Assembly (NCBI RefSeq): GCF_002005565.1
Contig: NZ_BDJC01000001.1
Span: 227,050 to 291,049, forward strand
Source: Streptomyces sp. JHA26
GTDB lineage: Bacteria > Actinomycetota > Actinomycetes > Streptomycetales > Streptomycetaceae
DNA length: 64,000 bases
Direction: 5' to 3'
Part shown: in pieces, positions 54,903 to 63,084 of the stretch
How the letters are laid out: the number at the start of each line of letters is the position of its first letter
Numbering within the stretch: the first letter of the stretch is position 1
The notes under the pieces: generated by a model
Told to the model about the DNA's origin: nothing
What the model saw: only the letters and a program-made list of their open reading frames with translations
Database searches by the model: none
Made by a program: the position numbers and the translations under genes

Positions 54903-55100
54903 GTGCCCCTCCTCGAGGTTGCGCGGCCGCTGGAGACGTCATGCCCCCAACCGGCTTGAGGGATACCCGAGTTCGTGTCGAGATTAGGGCCGGAACCGGT
55001 CATCGGGAGTCGCACGGGGGCAGGGCACGGTCGCACGGCGGTCGCATGAGGGCGCCGTTCGGTCGCAGAACGGTCACCGGGGCCCGGGACGGGCCCCGCC

Positions 55101-56003
55101 TCACAGCGCCGCCCGGATCGCCCCGTCGATCTCCGGGAACGCGAAACGGAACCCCGACTCCAGGAGGCGGGCCGGCAGCACGCGGGCGCTGCCCAGGACG
55201 TCGCCGGACATCTCGCCGAGCACGGCCCGCAGCACCGGCGCGGGCACGGCGAACGGCGTCGGCCGGTGCAGCACCCGCCCCATCGCCGCGGTGATCTCAC
55301 GGTTCGTCCGCGGGTGCGGGGCGGTGAGGTTGAAGGGCCCGGACAGGTCGTCCTGGTCCAGGAGGTGCCGCAGCGCCGCCACCTCGTCGTGCAGCGCCAC
55401 GAACGACCAGTACTGCGACCCGTCGCCCAGCCGCCCGCCGAGCCCCGCCCGGAAGAGCGGGAAGAGCCGCCCCCAGGCACCGCCGTGCCGGGCGACGACC
55501 AGCCCGGTCCGGGCGAACACCGTCCGCACGCCCGCATCCCGGGCGGGCGCCGCCGCGCCCTCCCACTCCACGCACACCGACGGCAGGAAACCCTCGCCCG
55601 CGGGCGCGCTCTCGTCGACGGGCCGCCCGCCGGTCTCCCCGTAGAAGCCGATCGCGCTGCCGTTCACGAAGACCCGCACCGGCCGCTCCAGCGAGGCGAC
55701 GGCCTCGGCGAGCGCCCTCGTGCCCCGCACCCGGCTGTCACGGATCCGCGCCTTGTACGCCTCGCTCCAGCGGTGGTCGCCCACCCCCGCACCGGCCAGG
55801 TTGACCACGGCGTCGCACCCCTCGAGCCCGGCCGCGTCCACACGCCCGGCGGCGGGGTCCCACCGGACCTCGTCCGCGCCCCGCGGTGCGTGGCGCACCA
55901 GGCGCACCACCTCGTGGCCGTCCGCGGTCAGGGACCGCACCAGTGCGCTGCCGATGAGACCGGACGCGCCGGCCACCGCGATACGGGAACGTTCCGAGTC
56001 CAT
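55101..56003 (-). CDS. TIGR01777-type epimerase (SDR39U1 family)
   Basis: A 300-residue short-chain dehydrogenase of the TIGR01777 family. Family signature: GASGLIGSALV at 12-22, NLAGAGVGDHRWSEAYKARI at about 70-89 (the conserved NLAG....W), RVFVNGSAIGFYG near 109-121. The C-terminal domain contains FNLTAPHPRTNREI and the DUF1731-like end (PLLESGFRF...). Substrate is not known for the family. It lies divergent from the acetyltransferase gene with 71 bases between starts. Confidence 0.9.
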   Translation of the reverse strand: MDSERSRIAVAGASGLIGSALVRSLTADGHEVVRLVRHAPRGADEVRWDPAAGRVDAAGLEGCDAVVNLAGAGVGDHRWSEAYKARIRDSRVRGTRALAEAVASLERPVRVFVNGSAIGFYGETGGRPVDESAPAGEGFLPSVCVEWEGAAAPARDAGVRTVFARTGLVVARHGGAWGRLFPLFRAGLGGRLGDGSQYWSFVALHDEVAALRHLLDQDDLSGPFNLTAPHPRTNREITAAMGRVLHRPTPFAVPAPVLRAVLGEMSGDVLGSARVLPARLLESGFRFAFPEIDGAIRAAL

Positions 56004-56061
56004 GCGCCCATCCTGCCCGGGACCGTCGGGGAACCGCGATCCGGACCGCGGACACGCGCCG

Positions 56062-56067
56062 TACAGT
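56062..56067 (+). promoter_or_regulatory. -10 element for a leaderless mRNA
   Basis: TACAGT ends 7 bases before the ATG at 56075 and no ribosome site is present, the geometry of a leaderless transcript. A clear -35 box is missing. Confidence 0.4.
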
Positions 56068-56074
56068 GACCGCC

Positions 56075-56563
56075 ATGCCCGTTCCGCACATACGCCGCGC
56101 CCGGCCCGAGGACGAGCGGCCGCTGCGCCTGCTCGACCGCACGGCCTGGTCGTACCAGCACGCCGTCTCGCCCCCGCCGGGGCCGGACGACCCCTTCTTC
56201 CGGGAGCACGCGGGCCCCGCCGACCACCTCGTCGCCGAACTCGACGGCACCCTCGTCGGCTACGTCCGCCTCGGCTTCCCCACGTCCCTGGCCTCCAACA
56301 GCCACGTGCGCCAGATCCGCGGCCTCGTCGTCGCCGACGCGGCCCGCGGCAACGGCGTCGGCCGGGCCCTCGTCCGCGCCGCCGTCGAGGAGGCCCGCCG
56401 CCGGGGCTCCCGCCGCATCACCCTGCGCGTCCTCGGCCACAACACCGCGGCCCGCAGGCTCTACGAGTCCGAGGGCTTCACCGTGGAGGGCGTCCAGCCG
56501 GAGGAGTTCCTCCTCGACGGCCGGTACGTCGACGACGTGCTGATGGGACAGCCGCTGCACTGA
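56075..56563 (+). CDS. GNAT-family N-acetyltransferase
   Basis: A 162-residue acetyltransferase. The acetyl-CoA site is IRGLVVADAARGNGVGRALV at about 84-103 (R/Q-x-x-G-x-G/A pattern), followed by ITLRVLGHNTAARRLYESEGF, both standard GNAT motifs A and B. Target unknown. An upstream GTG (56066) is in frame, but the -10 element TACAGT overlaps it, so the ATG at 56075 with a leaderless mRNA is likelier. Confidence 0.88.
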   Translation: MPVPHIRRARPEDERPLRLLDRTAWSYQHAVSPPPGPDDPFFREHAGPADHLVAELDGTLVGYVRLGFPTSLASNSHVRQIRGLVVADAARGNGVGRALVRAAVEEARRRGSRRITLRVLGHNTAARRLYESEGFTVEGVQPEEFLLDGRYVDDVLMGQPLH

Positions 56564-56642
56564 GGACCGGCACCGCGGGGCGGATCCGCCGGCCGGCACG
56601 GCTCGCGTCGCGGACGGACCGGATCCGCCGGACAGTGGGACC

Positions 56643-57449
56643 ATGCGTGTCTTCCGAGGTCCGCGCGGCCCGCGGGAACGGCGTGCGGACCGCGTACCGG
56701 TCCCGGCCCGGGCGCTGCTCGGCTGCCTGCCCGGCCTCGCCGTCGTCGTGGCGCTGACGCTGTGCGCGGGCGACGAGGAACGGGGCGCCGAGCCGGGCGC
56801 CCGCCCGGCCACGCCCGGCGCCGTCCACCGGCACACCGCGCCGCGGCCGCCCGTCGTGCCCCGCTCGGTCTGGCTGGGCGACGACGCCCGCGCCCAGCCG
56901 GCCCCGCGCTACGACGACGAGGTCCGCGCCGTCTTCGTCCACCACACCGACACGCCGAACGACTACGACTGCGCCGACGTGCCGGCCATCCTCCGCGGCG
57001 TCTACACGGGCCAGACCGGCGCGCGGGACTGGGACGACATCGGCTACAACTTCGTCGTCGACCGCTGCGGCACCGTCTACGAAGGCCGCGCCGGCGGCAT
57101 CGACCGCCCCGTCACCGGCGCCCACACCCAGGGCTTCAACCACCGCACCACCGGCATCGCCGCCCTCGGCACCTTCACCGCCGGCGTCCCCGTACCGGAC
57201 GCGCTGACCGACGCGATCGCCGCGCTGGCCGCCTGGAAGCTGGGCCCGACCGACACCGACCCGCGCGGGACGGTCCGCCTGGTCTCCAGCAACGGCCTCA
57301 GCCGGTACGCCGCCGGCAGCACCGCCACCCTGCCCGCCGTCGCGGGGCACGGGGACGGCTACCGGACCAGCTGCCCGGGCGAGGCCCTCGCCGCCCGCCT
57401 CCCGCACATCAGGGACCTCGCCGCCCGCCTCCAGGGCCGGACCGGCTGA
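56643..57449 (+). CDS. PGRP-type N-acetylmuramoyl-L-alanine amidase
   Basis: A 268-residue secreted or membrane-anchored peptidoglycan-recognition-type amidase. One hydrophobic segment at about 23-42 is a signal anchor. The PGRP/amidase_2 domain (about 75-260) has the first zinc ligand in VFVHHTD, GYNFVVDRCGTVYEGR, HTQGFNHRTTGIAALG and the second zinc site AGHGDGYRTSCPG. The enzyme should cleave the amide between muramic acid and the stem peptide during cell-wall turnover. ATG at 56643, 79 bases after the acetyltransferase. Confidence 0.9.
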   Translation: MRVFRGPRGPRERRADRVPVPARALLGCLPGLAVVVALTLCAGDEERGAEPGARPATPGAVHRHTAPRPPVVPRSVWLGDDARAQPAPRYDDEVRAVFVHHTDTPNDYDCADVPAILRGVYTGQTGARDWDDIGYNFVVDRCGTVYEGRAGGIDRPVTGAHTQGFNHRTTGIAALGTFTAGVPVPDALTDAIAALAAWKLGPTDTDPRGTVRLVSSNGLSRYAAGSTATLPAVAGHGDGYRTSCPGEALAARLPHIRDLAARLQGRTG

Positions 57450-57461
57450 CCCGGCCGTGCG

Positions 57462-57511
57462 CGGGGCCGCCGCACCGCCCGGGCCGTACACGGGGCCGCC
57501 GCACCGCCCGG
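57462..57511. repeat. 21-bp direct repeat, 29-bp period
   Basis: CGGGGCCGCCGCACCGCCCG(G) occurs at 57462-57482 and identically at 57491-57511 in the short gap between convergent genes. Confidence 0.85.
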
Positions 57512-57525
57512 ACGGCCGGGGTGCC

Positions 57526-58047
57526 TCAGCGCTCCCGGAAACGCTCCCACAGCCTCGGCAGCCGCTCGGCGACGGCCCGGTCGTCCTCCAGGTCGATCGG
57601 GGCGCCCAGCGGTTCCGCCGGCGCGGGAGCGATGCCGAGGTCGGGGGCGACGGTGCCGGTGAGCTGCTCGTAGGCCTCGTCGGCCGCGTAGCCCAGCTCC
57701 TCCCCGTCGCCGTCCAGCTCCTCGTCGAAGTCGTCCAGCAGCTCGGCGAGCGCGTCGGGGTCGTGCACCGCGCCCTCGTACACCTCGCGGCCCTGGCCGA
57801 TCAGCCAGCACCGGAAGTAGTCGAAGGCGTCGTCGCTCGCCCCGCCGAGCAGCACCCACGCGGCACCCCACAGGTCCCACGTGCAGGCCCGGTTGTAGCG
57901 GGCCTCGAAGTGGCGGGCGAAGTCCAGGACGAGGTCCGGGTCCAGCCCGAGGAGCCGCTCCAGAAGCAGGTCGGCCTGTTCCTCGGGATCGCCGCCGGCG
58001 TCCCGCCGGGCGGTGTCGATCAGCTCCCAGAACTCCGTCTCGTCCAT
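57526..58047 (-). CDS. DUF4240-domain protein
   Basis: A 173-residue acidic protein of the DUF4240 family, recognised from the N-terminus MDETEFWELIDTAR and the region FDYFRCWLIGQGREVYEGAV (about 75-94). The family is common in Streptomyces and related to the WGR-neighbour proteins of unknown activity. No catalytic residues are evident. It lies 56 bases from the WYL regulator on the same strand and may be cotranscribed with it. Confidence 0.85.
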   Translation of the reverse strand: MDETEFWELIDTARRDAGGDPEEQADLLLERLLGLDPDLVLDFARHFEARYNRACTWDLWGAAWVLLGGASDDAFDYFRCWLIGQGREVYEGAVHDPDALAELLDDFDEELDGDGEELGYAADEAYEQLTGTVAPDLGIAPAPAEPLGAPIDLEDDRAVAERLPRLWERFRER

Positions 58048-58103
58048 CACGGCTCCAGCATCGGCCCTGGAGGGACGCGACGCACGTGGAGCGGAGCGGG
58101 CCG

Positions 58104-59111
58104 TCACGCCCCGGTGGGCCGCCGGGCCGGCCGGGTCTCCTCCCCGTACAGCGCGGCGAGCCCCCGGGCGTCCCGGGCGAAGCGTTCGCGCAGGTCCCCG
58201 GGCGCCAGCACCTCCGCCTCCGGCCCGAGCGCCCTCAGCTGGCCGTGGGCGACCTCCTCGGACTCCACCGGCAGGGTCACCGTCACCCACCCGTCCGCGT
58301 CCGGCGCGCCGGCGGTCTCCAGGGCCTGACGGGCGGACAGCGCCTCGACGGCGTGCGGCAGCGCGCGCAGCCCCCGCGGGGACAGCCGCACCACGACCTC
58401 GGTGCGCAGGATCGAGCGCGCGAACTGCTCGGCCCGCTCCGCCCAGAACGCGGGCAGGTCGAACTCCTGGTCCCGCGCGAACCGCTCCCCGCCCGGCTCC
58501 ACCGCCGTGAACCGGTCGATCCGGTACACCCGGAACGAGCCACCGTCCGGCACCCGCGCGCACAGGTACCAGACCCCCGCCTTCAGCACGAGCCCGTACG
58601 GCTCCAGCTCCCGGACGACCTCCTCCTCCCCGCGCCGGTAACGCGCGGCGAGCCGCCGGTCGTCCCACACCGCGTCCGCGACCGCCGGCAGCAGCTCGGG
58701 CGTCTCCGGCTCCCGGAACCAGTTCGGCGCGTCCAGGTGGAACCGCTGGGCCGCCGTACGGGAGGCGTCCCGCAGCGAGGGCAGCAGCGCGGCCGACACC
58801 TTCAGCCGGGCCGCCGACGCCGCGTCCTGGAGCCCCATCTCGCGCAGCGCCTCCGGCACCCCGGACAGGAACAGCGCCTCCGCCTCGGACCGGGCCAGCC
58901 CCGTCAGCCGCGTCCGGTACCCGCCGATCAGCCGGTACCCCCCGGCCCGGCCCCGCTCCGCGTACACCGGCACGCCCGCCTCCGACAGCGCCTGCGCGTC
59001 CCGCGTCACGGTCCGCTCCGACACCTCCAGCTCCTGGGCCAGCTCGGCGGCGGTCATCGACGGACGGGACTGGAGCAACAGCAGCATCTTGATGAGGCGG
59101 GCAGCGCGCAT
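58104..59111 (-). CDS. WYL-domain transcriptional regulator (YafY type)
   Basis: A 335-residue regulator. The N-terminal helix-turn-helix of DeoR type is MTAAELAQELEVSERTVTRD at about 19-38. The WYL domain (about 140-230) contains GVWYLCARVPDGGSFRVYRIDRF, in which the WYL motif reads WYL, and a C-terminal extension domain follows. WYL proteins sense ligands such as nucleic acids or metabolites; the target here is unknown. Start at 59111; a GTG six bases upstream is the alternative. Confidence 0.88.
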   Translation of the reverse strand: MRAARLIKMLLLLQSRPSMTAAELAQELEVSERTVTRDAQALSEAGVPVYAERGRAGGYRLIGGYRTRLTGLARSEAEALFLSGVPEALREMGLQDAASAARLKVSAALLPSLRDASRTAAQRFHLDAPNWFREPETPELLPAVADAVWDDRRLAARYRRGEEEVVRELEPYGLVLKAGVWYLCARVPDGGSFRVYRIDRFTAVEPGGERFARDQEFDLPAFWAERAEQFARSILRTEVVVRLSPRGLRALPHAVEALSARQALETAGAPDADGWVTVTLPVESEEVAHGQLRALGPEAEVLAPGDLRERFARDARGLAALYGEETRPARRPTGA

Positions 59112-59125
59112 GCCCACATCATGCA

Positions 59126-59153
59126 GGAGGCCCCCGCCGGGGCGGGGGCCTCC
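59126..59153 (-). terminator. aceE terminator hairpin
   Basis: GGAGGCCCCCGCC and GGCGGGGGCCTCC (59126-59138 and 59141-59153) form a 13-base stem just past the aceE stop. Confidence 0.8.
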
Positions 59154-59161
59154 TCACAGGT

Positions 59162-59191
59162 CAGAGCCTCACAGGCCAGAGCCTCACAGGC
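59162..59191. repeat. 15-bp tandem duplication over the aceE stop codon
   Basis: CAGAGCCTCACAGGC occurs twice in perfect tandem; the second copy covers the aceE stop at 59184-59186. A weaker third copy precedes them at 59151-59161. Confidence 0.85.
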
Positions 59192-61886
59192 CGTAGCGCT
59201 CGCGCGCCTCCTTCACGGCCGTCGCCTGGACCTCGCCGCGCCTGGCGAGCTGGGCCAGGGCCGCGACCACGATGGACTCGGCGTCGACGCCGAAGTGACG
59301 GCGGGCGGCCTCACGGGTGTCCGACAGACCGAAGCCGTCGGTGCCCAGCGAGGACCAGTCCTGCTCGACCCACTGCGCGATCTGGTCCGGGACCTGGCGC
59401 ATGTAGTCGGAGACGGCCAGCACCGGGCCCTCGGCACCCTGGAGCGCCTGACGGACGTACGGCACCCGCTCCTCGCCGCGCAGCAGCGCCGCGTCGGCCT
59501 CCAGCGCGTCCCGGCGCAGCTCGGTCCAGGAGGTCGCGGACCACACGTCGGCGGCCACGCCCCACTCCTCGGCGAGCATCCTCTGCGCCTGGAGCGTCCA
59601 GTGGATCGCCGTGCCCGAGCCGAGCAGCTGGATCCGCGGGGCGTTCGCCGTCGGGGTCAGCCCCGCCGACTCCGCCGTGTTGAAGCGGTACAGGCCCTTG
59701 ACGATGCCCTCGTCGACGCCGGGGGCCGACGGCTTGGCCGGCTGCGGCAGCGGCTCGTTGTAGACGGTCAGGTAGTAGAAGACGTTCGGGTCCTCGCCCG
59801 GGGCCGTCTCGCCGTACATGCGGCGCAGACCGTCCTTGACGATCGTCGCGATCTCGTACGCGAACGCCGGGTCGTACGACAGCGCGGCCGGGTTGGTCGC
59901 CGCGATCGCGGGGGAGTGGCCGTCCGCGTGCTGCAGGCCCTCACCGGTCAGCGTGGTCCGGCCGGCCGTGGCGCCGACCAGGAAGCCGCGGCCGAGCTGG
60001 TCGCCGAGCTGCCACATCTGGTCGGCCGTGCGCTGCCAGCCGAACATCGAGTAGAAGATGTAGAACGGGATCATCGCCTCGCCGTGCGTCGCGTACGACG
60101 TCGAAGCGGCGATGAAGTCGGCCATCGAACCGGCCTCGGTGATGCCCTCGTTGAGGATCTGGCCGTTCGTGGCTTCCTTGTAGTACATCAGCTGGTCGCG
60201 GTCGACCGGCTCGTACGTCTGGCCCTTGGGGGAGTAGATGCCCAGGGACGGGAAGAGCGACTCCATGCCGAAGGTGCGCGCCTCGTCGGGGACGATCGGC
60301 ACCCAGCGCTTGCCGGTCTCCTTGTCGCGGACCAGGTCCTTGACCAGGCGGACGAAGGCCATGGTGGTGGCCACGTTCTGCGAGCCGGAGCCCTTGTCGA
60401 AGGACGCGAACGCCTTGTCGGCGGGCGCGGGCAGCGGCGCCAGCGGGTGCACGCGGCGGGCCGGGGCCGGACCGCCGAGGGCGGCGCGGCGCTCCTGGAG
60501 GTAGCGGACCTCGGGGGAGTCGGCGCCCGGGTGGCCGTAGGGGACCACGCCGTCGACGAAGGCGCTGTCCGCGATCGGCAGACCGAGCAGGTCGCGCATG
60601 TCCTTGAACTCGTCCACCGAGAGCTTCTTCATCTGGTGGTTGGCGTTCTTGGACGCGAAGCCCTTGCCGAGGGTGTGGCCCTTGACCGTCTGGGCCAGGA
60701 TCACGGTCGGCGCGCCCTTGTGGGCGAGCGCGGCCCTGTACGCGGCGTAGACCTTGCGGGACTCGTGGCCGCCGCGCGAGTAGTGGAAGCACTCGAGGAT
60801 CTTGTCGTCGCTCAGCAGTTTCGCCATCTCGACGAGCGCCGGGTCCTTGCCGAAGAAGTCCTCGCGGATGTAGGCGGCGTCGCGCGTCTGGTACGTCTGG
60901 ACCTGGGCGTCCGGTACCTCGCGCAGCCGGCGTACGAGCGCGCCGGTGGTGTCGAGCTGGAACAGCTCGTCCCAGGCCGTGCCCCACAGCGACTTGACCA
61001 CGTTCCAGCCGGCGCCGCGGAACTGGGCCTCCAGCTCCTGCACGATCTTGAAGTTGGCGCGGACCGGACCGTCGAGGCGCTGCAGGTTGCAGTTGATGAC
61101 GAAGGTCAGGTTGTCCAGGCCCTCGCGGGAGGCGAGGGTGAGCGCGGTGGTGGACTCGGGCTCGTCCATCTCGCCGTCGCCGAGGAACGCCCACACGTGG
61201 GAGTTCGTCAGGTCCTTGATGCCGCGGCTGGTCAGGTAGCGGTTGAACCGCGCCTGGTAGATCGCGGAGATCGGGCCGAGGCCCATGGAGACGGTGGGGA
61301 ACTCCCACAGCCAGGGCAGGCGGCGCGGGTGCGGGTAGGACGGCAGGCCGTTGCCGCCGGCCTCGCGGCGGAAGTTGTCCAGCTGCTCCTCGGACAGGCG
61401 GCCGTCGAGGAAGGCGCGGGCGTAGATGCCGGGGGAGGCGTGGCCCTGGACGTAGAGCTGGTCGCCGGAGCCGTCACCCTCCTTGCCCTTGAAGAAGTGG
61501 TTGAAGCCGGTCTCGTACAGCCAGGCCGCGGAGGCGAAGGTGGCGATGTGGCCGCCGACGCCGTACTTGCTGCCGCGGGTCACCATCGCCGCCGCGTTCC
61601 AGCGGTTCCAGGCGGTGATCCGCTGCTCCATCTCCTCGTCGCCGTCCACGGTGGGCTCGGCGGAGGTGGGGATGGTGTTGACGTAGTCCGTCTCGAGGAG
61701 CTTCGGCAGGGCGATGCCGGCGCCCTCGGCGCGCTCCAGCGTGCGGCGCATCAGGTACGCGGCACGGTGCGGCCCGGCCGCCTGGGTGACGGCGTCCAGG
61801 GAGGCCTGCCACTCGGCGGTCTCCTCGGGGTCGCGGTCCGGGAGCTGGTCGAGCTCGCTCGGCTGGATGGCGTTGGGGTCGGTCAT
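59184..61886 (-). CDS. aceE: Pyruvate dehydrogenase E1 component, homodimeric
   Basis: A 900-residue thiamine-diphosphate E1 of the actinobacterial and enterobacterial homodimeric type. The TPP motif is GDGEMDEPES ending in INCN (GDG-x26-NCN) near residues 230-260. YGVGGHIATFASAAWLYE and SKGLAFASKNANHQMKKL-type segments complete the family picture. The ATG at 61886 has AGGAAGG and yields MTDPNAIQPSELDQ. It decarboxylates pyruvate and passes acetyl to the lipoyl E2, for which a gene lies at 63085. A GntR regulator and a palindrome lie upstream. Confidence 0.97.
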   Translation of the reverse strand: MTDPNAIQPSELDQLPDRDPEETAEWQASLDAVTQAAGPHRAAYLMRRTLERAEGAGIALPKLLETDYVNTIPTSAEPTVDGDEEMEQRITAWNRWNAAAMVTRGSKYGVGGHIATFASAAWLYETGFNHFFKGKEGDGSGDQLYVQGHASPGIYARAFLDGRLSEEQLDNFRREAGGNGLPSYPHPRRLPWLWEFPTVSMGLGPISAIYQARFNRYLTSRGIKDLTNSHVWAFLGDGEMDEPESTTALTLASREGLDNLTFVINCNLQRLDGPVRANFKIVQELEAQFRGAGWNVVKSLWGTAWDELFQLDTTGALVRRLREVPDAQVQTYQTRDAAYIREDFFGKDPALVEMAKLLSDDKILECFHYSRGGHESRKVYAAYRAALAHKGAPTVILAQTVKGHTLGKGFASKNANHQMKKLSVDEFKDMRDLLGLPIADSAFVDGVVPYGHPGADSPEVRYLQERRAALGGPAPARRVHPLAPLPAPADKAFASFDKGSGSQNVATTMAFVRLVKDLVRDKETGKRWVPIVPDEARTFGMESLFPSLGIYSPKGQTYEPVDRDQLMYYKEATNGQILNEGITEAGSMADFIAASTSYATHGEAMIPFYIFYSMFGWQRTADQMWQLGDQLGRGFLVGATAGRTTLTGEGLQHADGHSPAIAATNPAALSYDPAFAYEIATIVKDGLRRMYGETAPGEDPNVFYYLTVYNEPLPQPAKPSAPGVDEGIVKGLYRFNTAESAGLTPTANAPRIQLLGSGTAIHWTLQAQRMLAEEWGVAADVWSATSWTELRRDALEADAALLRGEERVPYVRQALQGAEGPVLAVSDYMRQVPDQIAQWVEQDWSSLGTDGFGLSDTREAARRHFGVDAESIVVAALAQLARRGEVQATAVKEARERYGL

Positions 61887-62005
61887 GTCGCCGCCTTCCT
61901 CAGTCGAAGGGGGTTCCCTCAAGTCAAGGGTTCGGGGGTGCCCTAGGTCTTTGGCAGGACAGGGCTGGAGCTTGGGGTGCAAGCCCGTCGGTGACTGTAA
62001 CTCCC

Positions 62006-62022
62006 TGATCGATGATCGATCA
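62006..62022. promoter_or_regulatory. Palindromic operator candidate before aceE
   Basis: TGATCGAT, G, ATCGATCA: a perfect 17-base palindrome in the 365-base gap (61887-62251) between aceE and the GntR gene. It is placed for control of aceE by the adjacent GntR/FCD regulator. The remaining gap has no ORF or hairpin worth noting. Confidence 0.6.
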
Positions 62023-62251
62023 AAGGGTTGAGGGGCAAAACCTCTCGATCCCGAGAAAGTCGGCACGGGGTGCCTCCGGCGGTGGCACGGGGTGACTGTC
62101 CTGGCGGGCGTTCGTGCAGGTGAGCGCGGGGGAGCTCGGGTGGTTCGGTGATGCGGCGGCCGCCGGTGCGCCGTGGCCGATCGCGCCCGCGCGGCGGAGC
62201 CGCGCACGGGTGCCGCCCACGCCCCTCCCGGGGGGCACGGCCCCGGAGTCG

Positions 62252-62875
62252 TCAGGCGCGGGGTGCGCAGCCCAGGACGTGGGACTTGACCAGGTCGGCG
62301 ATCCGCGGGTCGCGGCGACGGAACGCCGCGACCAGCTCCTCGTGCTCCTCCGCGTACGACTGCTGCACCGTCCCCAGCCACCGTATCGACAGCGCCGTGA
62401 ACACCTCGATGCCCAGCCCCTCCCACGTGTGCAGCAGCACCGAGTTGCCGGCCGCCCGCACCAGCTCCCGGTGGAAGCCCACCGTGTGCCGCACCTGGGC
62501 CGTCCCGTCGGCCACCCGGTCGGCCTCGTAGAGCGCGGCCACGTGCGGTTCCAGGACCGAGCAGTCCTCGGCGAGCCGCTCCGCCGCCAGTTCCGCCGCG
62601 ATGGCCTCCAGGCCCGCCCGGACCGGGTAGCTCTCCTCCAGGTCGGCGGCGGTCAGATTGCGCACCCGCACGCCCTTGTTCGGCGCCGACTCGATCAGCC
62701 GCAGCGACTCCAGCTCGCGCAGCGCCTCCCGCACCGGGGTCTGGCTGACCTCCAGCTCGGTGGCGATCCGCCGCTCCACGATCCGCTCGCCCGGCTGCCA
62801 GCGTCCACTGATGATCCCTTCCAGGATGTGCTCGCGGATCTGTTCGCGCAGCGAGTGGACGACGGGCGCGGTCAT
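62252..62875 (-). CDS. GntR-family regulator (FCD/FadR subfamily)
   Basis: A 207-residue regulator. The winged helix has IISGRWQPGERIVERRIATELEVSQTPVREALRELE in consecutive segments (about 20-56), standard for GntR proteins. The C-terminal FCD domain keeps the metal-site histidine in VGFHRELVRAAGN. AAGGAG precedes the ATG. Placed upstream of aceE on the same strand, it is the likely controller of pyruvate dehydrogenase (PdhR-like role), perhaps acting at the palindrome at 62006-62022. Confidence 0.9.
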   Translation of the reverse strand: MTAPVVHSLREQIREHILEGIISGRWQPGERIVERRIATELEVSQTPVREALRELESLRLIESAPNKGVRVRNLTAADLEESYPVRAGLEAIAAELAAERLAEDCSVLEPHVAALYEADRVADGTAQVRHTVGFHRELVRAAGNSVLLHTWEGLGIEVFTALSIRWLGTVQQSYAEEHEELVAAFRRRDPRIADLVKSHVLGCAPRA

Positions 62876-63023
62876 GAGAGCTCCTTCGGGAAGGGCCCCT
62901 TTCGGCCCCCTGGGGCGTTCGACGTTTAGACAATACGGCCGTCACGCCGGGCGGGAGGGGCGCACGGGGGCGCTTTTACGCAGGTGAGACGAGACTTACA
63001 CAGCGTGCCGCCGCCGGAACGCG

Positions 63024-63063
63024 ACGGTGCCCCCGCCCGGGAAGCTCCGGGCGGGGGCACCGT
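63024..63063 (-). terminator. E2 gene terminator hairpin
   Basis: A perfect 17-base stem (63024-63040 with 63047-63063), loop GAAGCT, 21 bases past the E2 stop codon. Confidence 0.85.
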
Positions 63064-63084
63064 GGGGGCCCACTGGCAGGGGAA

